Positions 1 through 5,624 of a stretch of DNA of 7,477 nucleotides are shown piece after piece. The stretch's first letter is position 1, and each line of letters starts with the position of its first letter. Source of the DNA: Smithella sp. (GTDB lineage Bacteria > Desulfobacterota > Syntrophia > Syntrophales > Smithellaceae). Below the pieces are notes generated by a model. The model worked only from the letters and a program-made list of their open reading frames with translations. It had not been told where the DNA came from and searched no databases. The stretch lies in contig JAAZOZ010000312.1 of the NCBI GenBank assembly GCA_012797505.1, positions 1 through 7,477 on the forward strand, written 5' to 3'. The position numbers and the translations under genes are program-made.

Positions 1-1
1 C

Positions 2-181
2 GGCCTGCTCGTAGCGTTGAGAAAGGATGAATACGTCCATCTGCCGCTTAGCGCCGCCATTTCCGGAAGGCAGATCGATCCGGACGGCAACCTCTGGTTT
101 CGGGTGCTGGAGGCAACCGGGCAGCCCGCCGAGATGAAAAATAAGGTGGATGGACTGAAGGCGGTGAGGAATAAAAAATAA
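2..181 (+). CDS. 3' end of a gene, possibly 6-phosphofructokinase C-terminus (partial)
   Basis: An open frame enters from the left edge and ends at TAA 179-181, leaving 59 C-terminal residues; the start lies outside the window. The visible tail begins GLLVALRKDEYVHLPLSAA and continues with a DPDGNLW segment before a lysine-rich end. The pattern of a G-x-x-VAL strand, a short charged turn, a V/L-PL strand followed by an alanine-rich helix, then a DP motif, resembles the last domain of ATP- or PPi-dependent 6-phosphofructokinases. Those enzymes phosphorylate fructose 6-phosphate in glycolysis. Codon use and amino-acid composition look like real coding sequence. The catalytic part is not visible, so the family call is tentative; that a gene ends here is much surer. 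It is co-directional with rpmB, 58 bp away, and no terminator is visible between them. Confidence 0.5.
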   Translation, partial: GLLVALRKDEYVHLPLSAAISGRQIDPDGNLWFRVLEATGQPAEMKNKVDGLKAVRNKK

Positions 182-239
182 CTTGCAAAATAAAGCATTC
201 TGGCTTAGTAACGACGCACTTTTTTAAAGGAGTTTGATC

Positions 240-437
240 ATGTCTCGGATTTGCGAAGTATGCGGAAAGAAACCGGCCATCGGCAACAACGTCAGCCACG
301 CCAACAACAAGACCCGTGTGATCTGGCGTCCGAATTTGCAGAAATTACGCTGTGTTGACGAGAAAACAGGATCCGTGAAGCGGGTCAAAGTCTGCACGCG
401 CTGCATCCGCTCCGGGTTTGTGAAAAAAGCAAGCTAG
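240..437 (+). CDS. rpmB: 50S ribosomal protein L28 (bL28)
   Basis: A 65-residue protein that binds 23S rRNA in the large ribosomal subunit. The sequence opens MSRICEVCGKKPAIGNNVSH, the typical L28 opening, followed by the ANNKT-R-W-PNLQK core that marks the family. Two CxxC pairs (C5/C8 and C52/C55) form a probable zinc ribbon, so this is the cysteine-containing form; it is also the short form, since E. coli L28 is 78 residues. The start at ATG 240 is set by AAAGGAG at 226-232, seven bases upstream; a TTG at 234 is in frame but lies inside the proper spacer. The gene ends at TAG 435-437, overlapping the stop of the convergent minus-strand gene by 4 bp. There is a poor promoter-like match just upstream (TTGCAA 183-188, weak -10 near 206-211). 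Identification is secure. Confidence 0.97.
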   Translation: MSRICEVCGKKPAIGNNVSHANNKTRVIWRPNLQKLRCVDEKTGSVKRVKVCTRCIRSGFVKKAS

Positions 438-1222
438 CGCGTCGGAAGCCACCCGCAGTTTCGGATGGTCCCGCAAGCCTCCTGGAGAAAATTCTCATCT
501 CCAATCGAAAGCAAGGCATCCTGAAACAGCGCTGAAATCGTTTCTGTAAACAATTCATTGTTATTCCGAAGGCCGAATTTGTCCGTAAAAAGGCGAATCC
601 GGCCTTCGATATTCATGAACCGCTGCATCCTTTCTCTGGTGATGTAGGATACGGCGATCTTGAGAACCTCGCGGCTGTGTTCGGGATCAATACCGTAAAG
701 CCAGGATATATCTGAGCAAAATTCCTTTTCTCTCCGGTCGAACGTGAAATGAACGGCTTCTTCCAGAAGGTCGATGGACCCGCTCCGGTCGATGCGTTGC
801 CGGATCACAAGGTCATAAATCATTTCCACCAGTAAATGGGACTGGTAGGCCGCATCGCTGAAGGATATTTCCTTGTCGATCATTCTGTGCAAATTCATAA
901 TGTGGCCGACCAGATTGCGCCCCTTCAAATACGTATAGCCCGATGAGTTCGGGTCAAAGCCTTCCTGACAGGTCATCGAGATGCTGCCGTAATGCGCCAG
1001 ATCATCCACCAGCAGATGAAACATGACGTAGGCCGTGCGCTGATGGTCGGGCGGCGCCTCGATGAACCGGGGGATAAAATGGGTTTGCCGGGGGCTGATA
1101 TCGGGATGAATCGTCAATAAATCCGGAGCGATATTGTAAATGTAAATGTCCGGATCCATGTCGTGCATTCCGGAGGCGCTCATCATTTGCTGCAACAAAC
1201 ACGTATGGGTTAACATCAACAT
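434..1222 (-). CDS. Putative metal-dependent hydrolase resembling zinc-dependent phospholipase C / P1 nuclease superfamily
   Basis: A 262-residue soluble protein with no evident membrane helix or export signal. The opening MLMLTHTCLL, an APD at 32-34, a QTH at 46-48, FHLLVDDLAHYG at 68-79 and SHLLVEMIYD at 128-137 give candidate metal ligands H6, D34, H48, H69, D73, H77, H129 and E133. The HxxxD and later HxxxE, and the 14-residue gap from Asp to His, recall the ligand set of the trinuclear-zinc phospholipase C fold. The C-terminal half (roughly 150-262) is helical and charged with no family I recognise. The first ATG (1222) is chosen because AGG lies seven bases upstream; ATG 1216 is an alternative, and either keeps the N-terminal His. 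No strong ribosome binding site is seen. The reaction and substrate are unknown. It is 125 bp downstream of the antitoxin gene and may have its own promoter there. Confidence 0.8.
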   Translation of the reverse strand: MLMLTHTCLLQQMMSASGMHDMDPDIYIYNIAPDLLTIHPDISPRQTHFIPRFIEAPPDHQRTAYVMFHLLVDDLAHYGSISMTCQEGFDPNSSGYTYLKGRNLVGHIMNLHRMIDKEISFSDAAYQSHLLVEMIYDLVIRQRIDRSGSIDLLEEAVHFTFDRREKEFCSDISWLYGIDPEHSREVLKIAVSYITRERMQRFMNIEGRIRLFTDKFGLRNNNELFTETISALFQDALLSIGDENFLQEACGTIRNCGWLPTR

Positions 1223-1347
1223 GGAAATGCCTGACCGCCGCCGAATTTACTTCATGCGCCGATTAGCATTTATTGTTTTAAAGATCAAGGTGGTCCGGCT
1301 TATGATTGTTCAGGCAAAAAACGTAAATCAAAATAACGGTGGACTTT
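1223..1347 (-). other. Intergenic region upstream of the 262-codon gene
   Basis: This 125-bp AT-rich gap follows the antitoxin stop and precedes the 262-codon gene. On the minus strand there is a TTGATC followed after 17 bases by a poor -10 (TAATCG), so a promoter here is possible but weak. No convincing hairpin plus T-tract terminator was found after the antitoxin gene, so read-through from the toxin-antitoxin operon is not excluded. Confidence 0.3.
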
Positions 1348-1734
1348 TCATGGAAGCTTCGACGGTTGAATAAGATCTTCCATATCGCAATTCAAGGCCT
1401 TTGCCAGCTTCATCAATAAATCGACGCTGGGTGTTCTCTTTCCATTTTCAATTTGAGAAATGGCTGCCACGGAAACACCGCAAATTTTAGCCAGATCCAC
1501 GAGCGTCAGTTTCCTGTATTCGCGCCAGACCTTCAAGCGGCTTTTCCCGAAACACAAACGTTTTACAAAATCTTCACCATAGGTTTCTTCTCCTTCGGCA
1601 ATGGCCGCCCTTACAACTCGCGCATCGCGAATATCTTCAAGCTCTTCCAGACGGCTGATGATTTTTTCCCATTCTTCAAACGGAACAATGGCGTATTCCG
1701 GTGCGCCTTTATGTTTAATGATTTGCACGTTCAT
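1348..1734 (-). CDS. Antitoxin with Phd-like N-terminus and XRE-type helix-turn-helix
   Basis: A 128-residue DNA-binding protein, the probable antitoxin and autorepressor of the preceding toxin. Residues 1-50 (MNVQIIKHKG, then PEYAIVPFEEWEKI and an acidic LEELEDIRDAR helix) look like a Phd/YefM-type dimerisation arm. Residues about 66-123 are a Cro/C1-type HTH: VWREYRKLTLVDLAKICGVS, then AISQIENGKRTPS, then LMKLAKALN. It starts inside the toxin stop (ATGA, 1731-1734), so the two are translationally coupled. A strong AGGAG at 1745-1749, ten bases upstream inside the toxin gene, should drive its translation independently. The toxin itself has no such site, which would favour antitoxin excess. 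The toxin-first order is that of HigBA-type loci. The HTH assignment is firm; the antitoxin role is inferred from the neighbour. Confidence 0.93.
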   Translation of the reverse strand: MNVQIIKHKGAPEYAIVPFEEWEKIISRLEELEDIRDARVVRAAIAEGEETYGEDFVKRLCFGKSRLKVWREYRKLTLVDLAKICGVSVAAISQIENGKRTPSVDLLMKLAKALNCDMEDLIQPSKLP

Positions 1735-1988
1735 TTATAAACATCTCCTCTCGATCCTATTTTCAGGACATAGACAATCAATTCTTTTTTGACAACGTCA
1801 CAGATCACCCGCCAGTTGCCCACTCGTAGCCTCCAAAATGGTGAGCCTTTCAACCTTTTCCAGTCTCCCTTGTATCTACTTGGTTCCTTTGCGATTTTTT
1901 CAAGCTCCGCATGAATCCTCTGTGCAACCACTTCAGGCATCTTTAAGAATGTTTTAACGGCCTGCTTGCTGTACCTTATAGTAAACAT
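1731..1988 (-). CDS. RelE/ParE-family toxin of a type II toxin-antitoxin module
   Basis: An 85-residue basic protein with the compact RelE/ParE fold pattern. It has an N-terminal strand (MFTIRYSKQA), two helices (about 8-35), then K-RLKG-SPFWRLRVGNWRVICDV (44-65) and a last strand ending LKIGSRGDVYK. The WRLRVG-WRVI strand pair and the final R-x-x-VYK are hallmarks of this toxin family. RelE and HigB members cut mRNA on the ribosome, whereas ParE members block gyrase; the sequence alone does not settle which applies. R54, R56, R60 and R80 are candidate RNA-contact or catalytic residues. It overlaps the antitoxin start by 4 bp. No ribosome binding site precedes its ATG, and the predicted promoter would place the transcript start within a base or two of the ATG, implying leaderless translation. 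Confidence 0.92.
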   Translation of the reverse strand: MFTIRYSKQAVKTFLKMPEVVAQRIHAELEKIAKEPSRYKGDWKRLKGSPFWRLRVGNWRVICDVVKKELIVYVLKIGSRGDVYK

Positions 1989-1994
1989 GTTTAT

Positions 1995-2023
1995 ATGTTA
2001 ACTCATTGTTAAATATTGGTCAA
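1995..2023 (-). promoter_or_regulatory. Promoter of the toxin-antitoxin operon
   Basis: On the minus strand TTGACC (2018-2023) and TAACAT (1995-2000) are separated by exactly 17 bases, a sigma70-type match (5/6 and 4/6). A transcript start about seven bases after the -10 falls at or next to the toxin ATG (1988), so the mRNA would be nearly leaderless. Confidence 0.5.
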
Positions 2024-2035
2024 CGTTATTTTAAC
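1997..2035. promoter_or_regulatory. Probable operator: four hexamers with 11-bp period
   Basis: GTTAAC (1997-2002), GTTAAA (2008-2013), GTCAAC (2019-2024) and TTTAAC (2030-2035) begin exactly 11 bp apart, with dissimilar 5-bp spacers. They lie on one helix face and overlap both the -10 and -35 of the toxin-antitoxin promoter. The first hexamer is a perfect palindrome, and the second and fourth form an inverted pair. The likely binder is the HTH antitoxin or the toxin-antitoxin complex; that is inferred. Confidence 0.5.
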
Positions 2036-2059
2036 ATTTCTTCCTGTATTAGTGGCTTT

Positions 2060-3371
2060 TTACTTCAGCCACGCCATCACTTCCGCTGCACTCCCCAGCA
2101 TCACAGGATTCTGCTCGTTGCCGGAAATTCTGCGGGACATATACGGCACGTTCTCTTTGAGAAACGCGTCCATCTCGCCCACGGTGATCTTCCGGTCACG
2201 GTTGGCATCCGCCTCACCCTGCAGCCCTTTGAAAAAATAATACGTGTAGAGCGAGTGGCGTTTTTCGGGATACCAGGAAGACACCTGATCCACGGCGGCG
2301 CTGGTTATCAACACGGCGTTTTTCGGTCCGCGATATTCGCTCTTCACTTTCAGAATGCCGGGGCTCACGTTCTTGAAAAGCATGCCGCGGTCGGAATTGC
2401 CGGAAAAACACGTATCCAGGACCACGGTAATCTTTTTGGCCGGAATTTTGGAGAGATTGTCGTAAAAGGTTTGCAGGCGATAGCCGTTGGTTTTCAAATC
2501 CTGAGGATTGGCATCGACCGGCACAAAGTAGGCTTCCTGCGTTTCCAGATCGGGCGCGCCGTGCCCGGTATAATAGACAAACACTTTCGACTTGCCTTCC
2601 TTCACAAGACGGAAAAGCCTGCCCTTGTGGTTTCTTTCATTGCCGAACAATTCATAAAATTTCCCGACCGTCGCGTCTTCCGCGTATAGGATATTGGCCG
2701 GGTCATAGCCCATCGTTCTGACCAGATATTCCTTCATCACCTGCGCGTCACGGACGGCAAATTCCACCTCCGGCAATCCCGAGGCTGAATAGTTGCGGTT
2801 GCCGATCACCACCGCCGCATCGAATTTCCCCGCCTTCTGCCCGTCGGGAATATTCATATCCACATCCACGGAAAGGCCGCCCGCCTTCGTGATCTCCTGC
2901 TTAGGCGCCGCGTCTTCGCCTTTGACCACAAATTCCTGCGCGCGGCGCTGCGGCGCGTTCATCGCCAGCGCCGGGTCTTTTTGCGCGTTGAACTTCGGGC
3001 GCGCCTCCGTCAGGTTCACGACGATGGGAATTTTTTCACCGCCGGCAATGCGGTTGTTGGTATAGAACATGAATTTGAAATCCCGGTATTTGCCGGTCGG
3101 AATCGCGCCCAGGTTAAAATGGGTCTGGGCGTCGCCCGCCAGAAAGACGTTTTGCCCCATCTGCACATCCGCCGCCACGCCGCGCGCGTCGCCGTGTCCC
3201 ATGTTCTGCACGCGCACCGTCATTTCCACAATCTCCATCGGCTCCACGCGGCTGTTGCCGTTCTGGTCGTTGACGCGCATATCGGCGATGACCAGCCTGG
3301 GCGGCTCGAAGGCTTTCGTTTTGGCAGAACAACATCAGAATCATTGAGAAATGCTTGAGTATGGAAAACAT
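2060..3371 (-). CDS. Secreted caspase-family (peptidase C14) protein, apparent frameshift near its N-terminus
   Basis: The main frame, read from ATG 3280, gives 406 residues. Residues about 1-95 form a beta-sandwich resembling a CARDB-like domain (VEMTVRVQNMGHGDARGV). After a linker, residues about 153-350 are a caspase-like C14 domain with catalytic His240 (VYYTGHGAPD) and Cys291 (VVLDTCFSGNSD). A DANRDRKITVGEM segment (358-370) looks like an EF-hand-type calcium loop. ATG 3280 is not the natural start, because coding-like sequence continues upstream in frame (SAKTKAFEPPRLVIAD) to a TGA at 3335-3337 with no start codon. In another frame, ATG 3371 has a strong GGAGG (3379-3383) seven bases upstream and encodes a signal-peptide-like MFSILKHFSMILMLF. 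One extra base (or two missing) near 3317-3337 would explain this, as a real mutation or a sequencing error. The substrate and process are unknown. No gasdermin, CRISPR or other known partner is adjacent. Confidence 0.87.
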
Positions 3372-3378
3372 GATGATC

Positions 3379-3383
3379 CCTCC
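3379..3383 (-). promoter_or_regulatory. Ribosome binding site of the caspase gene
   Basis: GGAGG on the minus strand, seven bases before ATG 3371. It decides that translation starts at 3371 in the signal-peptide frame, not at ATG 3280 in the caspase frame, which has no comparable site. Confidence 0.75.
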
Positions 3384-3401
3384 GGAGCGGGAAGTGTGAG
3401 C

Positions 3402-3430
3402 AATGTAATAACTTTCGATAATCATTTCAA
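3402..3430 (-). promoter_or_regulatory. Candidate promoter of the caspase gene
   Basis: On the minus strand TTGAAA (3425-3430) and TACATT (3402-3407) are 17 bases apart (5/6 and 4/6 to the sigma70 consensus). Transcription would start near 3395, giving a leader of about 24 bases that includes the ribosome binding site. Confidence 0.5.
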
Positions 3431-3458
3431 GCCTATTTCATGCAAACCAATGAAAAAC

Positions 3459-3486
3459 TTGACATATGAACGATCGCTGATATGAT
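3459..3486 (+). promoter_or_regulatory. Promoter of recJ
   Basis: TTGACA (3459-3464, 6/6) and TATGAT (3481-3486, 5/6) are separated by 16 bases, a strong sigma70-type promoter. Transcription would begin near 3493, leaving a leader of about 26 bases before ATG 3519. It is back to back with the caspase promoter. Confidence 0.75.
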
Positions 3487-3518
3487 GACGCCGAAAATAA
3501 AAGAGTAAAGAAGAACAC

Positions 3519-5258
3519 ATGAATGAACGGGGACAACTGCCGGTAACGCAATGGAAAATAAAGGATTCCGGCCCTAAAAACATAGAAGAATCGCTGGTGA
3601 AGGAATTCGGCGTCCACCCGATTGTTTCCCAGTTGATCCTAAATCGCCACGTGGACAGCCTGGAAGGCGCGCAACGCTACCTGCACCCTTCCCTCAACGA
3701 CCTGCACAGCCCCTTTCTGATGCAGGACATGAGAAAAGGCGTGGCCCGTCTGCTGAAGGCGATCTACGACGAAGAAGACATCGTCATTTACGGCGACTAC
3801 GACGCGGACGGCATCACCTCCGTTGTCATTTTGTACAAATTTATCAAACAGTTGACCGGCCGCGTCTCCTATTACATTCCGGACCGGGTTCAGGAAGGCT
3901 ACGGGCTGAAGATTCCGGTCATCGATCAGTTCAAACAAAAGAATGTAAAGCTGATTGTCACCGTGGATTGCGGCATCTCCGATATCGAACAGATCGCCTA
4001 CGCCAAATCCGCGGGCATCGACACGATCGTGCTGGACCACCACGAAATCGCCGATCAGCTCCCCCCTGCCGTCGCCTGCATCAATCCCAACCGCAAGGAC
4101 TGCGCCTTTCCTTTCAAGCGCCTGGCCGGCGTGGGCATCGCCTTTAATTTTCTGATCGCGCTTCGCGGAACGTTGCGCAAAGAAGGTTTTTGGAAAAACG
4201 CCGAATATCCCAATCTCAGGGAACTCCTTGACGTTGTCGCCCTGGGAACGATCGGTGACATCGCGCCGCTTCTGGGGGAAAACCGGATTTTTGCCCGGAT
4301 CGGCCTGGATCTGATGACGGAAGGCAGACGACCCGGAATCAAAGCCCTCAAGGAAGTCAGCGGCATTGACGGTCAGCTGATTGACTCCTTCAAGGCTTCT
4401 TTCTGCCTGATTCCCCGCATCAACGCCGCAGGCAGAATCGCTTCGCCGCTGGACGCCGTCGAACTGCTGCTGGCGGAGACGCTGGAAGAGGCCCGGCCGC
4501 TCGCGGAAAAACTGGATCTGCACAACCGCCGGCGTCAGGCCATGGAAAAAGACATCCTCAACGAAATCCTGGAGCAGCTCGGCGCGAAGCCCGATCTGGA
4601 AAACATCAACGCCCTGGTCTTTTCTTCCGAAAAATGGCACCCCGGCGTCGTGGGCATTGTGGCCTCGCGCCTGGTGGATCTCTTCAGCCGTCCGACCTTT
4701 GTCATCAGCCTCAAGGACGGTGTTGGAAAAGGCTCCGGCCGAAGCGTTTCGGATTTCAATATCCACAAGGGCCTGCAGCAGTGCGCGCCGCTGCTTCTTT
4801 CTTACGGCGGCCACTACCGCGCGGCGGGCATCTCCATTAAGGAAGATGACATCGATGAATTTGCCTGCATGCTGGATGAGATCATCCGCAACTCGGTGCA
4901 GTCCTCGGAAATGGTTTCTCAGACTCTGATTGACGCGGAGTGCCGCCTGCAGGACATCAGCCTGGATCTGATCCGGCAGATGTCGATGCTCGCGCCTTTC
5001 GGCAGTGAAAATCCGGAACCGGTGCTGTGCTCCAGGAACATCCGGGCGTCGTCTCCCGTCATTGTCGGCAACAACCACCTCAAAATGCGCTTGGTTGACG
5101 ACAGCGCGTCCCTCAACGCCATCTGGTTCGGCATGGGCAAGCATCTCGGCGCGATCAACTCGGCCAACCTCGATGTGGTGTTTTCTCCGCAGATCAATTA
5201 CTGGAACGGTTCATTCGATGTTCAACTGAAAATCAGGGACGCGGCCATTGTCGCCTGA
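3519..5258 (+). CDS. recJ: Single-stranded-DNA-specific exonuclease RecJ
   Basis: A 579-residue cytoplasmic 5'-3' exonuclease acting on single-stranded DNA in RecF-pathway recombination, mismatch repair and base-excision repair. The DHH core is complete: DYDADG (93-98), VDCG (149-152), DHH (173-175) and GDIAP (246-250) supply the Mn/Mg ligands. RINAAGR (300-306) follows. The DHHA1 part has WHPGVVGIVASR (373-384), SGRS (406-409) and GGHYRAAG (430-437). The C-terminus (about 465-579) is the OB-fold DNA-binding domain typical of bacterial RecJ. Length matches the family. The N-terminal W-K and HPIVSQLILNR segment is standard, supporting ATG 3519; its ribosome binding site (AAGAAG) is only moderate. 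The gene has its own strong promoter and is followed after 9 bp by a membrane-protein gene, probably in the same transcript. Confidence 0.98.
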   Translation: MNERGQLPVTQWKIKDSGPKNIEESLVKEFGVHPIVSQLILNRHVDSLEGAQRYLHPSLNDLHSPFLMQDMRKGVARLLKAIYDEEDIVIYGDYDADGITSVVILYKFIKQLTGRVSYYIPDRVQEGYGLKIPVIDQFKQKNVKLIVTVDCGISDIEQIAYAKSAGIDTIVLDHHEIADQLPPAVACINPNRKDCAFPFKRLAGVGIAFNFLIALRGTLRKEGFWKNAEYPNLRELLDVVALGTIGDIAPLLGENRIFARIGLDLMTEGRRPGIKALKEVSGIDGQLIDSFKASFCLIPRINAAGRIASPLDAVELLLAETLEEARPLAEKLDLHNRRRQAMEKDILNEILEQLGAKPDLENINALVFSSEKWHPGVVGIVASRLVDLFSRPTFVISLKDGVGKGSGRSVSDFNIHKGLQQCAPLLLSYGGHYRAAGISIKEDDIDEFACMLDEIIRNSVQSSEMVSQTLIDAECRLQDISLDLIRQMSMLAPFGSENPEPVLCSRNIRASSPVIVGNNHLKMRLVDDSASLNAIWFGMGKHLGAINSANLDVVFSPQINYWNGSFDVQLKIRDAAIVA

Positions 5259-5267
5259 GGAGCCTCC

Positions 5268-5624
5268 ATGAATCAAGAGACCAGAGCAGCCCTGTTCAGC
5301 TTTCTTCTTTTTCCGGGCGGCGGGCAGATTTTTCTGAAGCGATACGCGAGAGGAATGGCTTTTCTGGCGCCAGCGGCAGCCGCGACACTTGCGCTGGCCT
5401 GGATGATTTTTCAGGTCGTTCTTGTTATCGTCCGGGAGGCGCTCTCGGGAGCCTCGGGGATGGACGGCGTCCTTCCGGGCATGAGGAACGGGCTCAGGTC
5501 GATCAACATGAACCTCGCTCTGTGGCTGCTGATTTTGATTTTGTTTTTGTGGATTTCTTCGACGATCGACGCTTATCGCCTCGGCAAAAAAGCAGAGCCG
5601 CCTACCACGTCCGCAAATCGATAA
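5268..5624 (+). CDS. Small two-helix membrane protein, function unknown
   Basis: A 118-residue protein predicted in the inner membrane. An N-terminal FPGGGQIFLKRYARGMAFL (15-33) resembles the PG-x-GQ-x-Y/F re-entrant motif found at the start of TM2-like and related small membrane proteins. Transmembrane helices lie at about 29-54 and 82-103, joined by a Gly/Ser-rich loop. The second helix ends with STIDAYRLGKK, matching the DAY-x-x-G/A motif that closes such proteins. The Lys/Arg-rich tail is probably cytoplasmic. AGGAG at 5258-5262, five bases before ATG 5268, sets the start. The gene is 9 bp after recJ and likely co-transcribed, though no functional link to DNA repair is evident. Its last 23 bp overlap the end of the convergent minus-strand gene. 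Confidence 0.85.
   Translation: MNQETRAALFSFLLFPGGGQIFLKRYARGMAFLAPAAAATLALAWMIFQVVLVIVREALSGASGMDGVLPGMRNGLRSINMNLALWLLILILFLWISSTIDAYRLGKKAEPPTTSANR

Noticed and set aside
1146..1373. A 75-codon + strand open frame across the gap after the antitoxin gene
   Set aside because: There is no ribosome binding site, it overlaps two better-supported genes at both ends, and its composition is not protein-like.
2008..2035. Inverted repeat GTTAAA...TTTAAC as a terminator after the caspase gene
   Set aside because: The arms are only 6 bp, AT-rich and 16 bp apart, with no following T-tract; they fit the phased operator better.
2006..2689. A 227-codon + strand open frame over the toxin-antitoxin promoter and caspase gene
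   Set aside because: It is antisense to the caspase catalytic region, which has clear His and Cys motifs; the + product is His/Phe/Gly-rich without any recognisable fold.
2060..3371. Caspase as an effector of a CRISPR or gasdermin defence system
   Set aside because: No repeats, Cas genes, gasdermin-like membrane protein or NTPase sensor lies in the window; the neighbours are recJ and a toxin-antitoxin module.
3639..5144. A 501-codon minus-strand open frame inside recJ
   Set aside because: It is antisense to a complete recJ, and its product is rich in Arg/Val/Gln/Asp runs typical of reverse-strand shadows; no domain pattern is visible.
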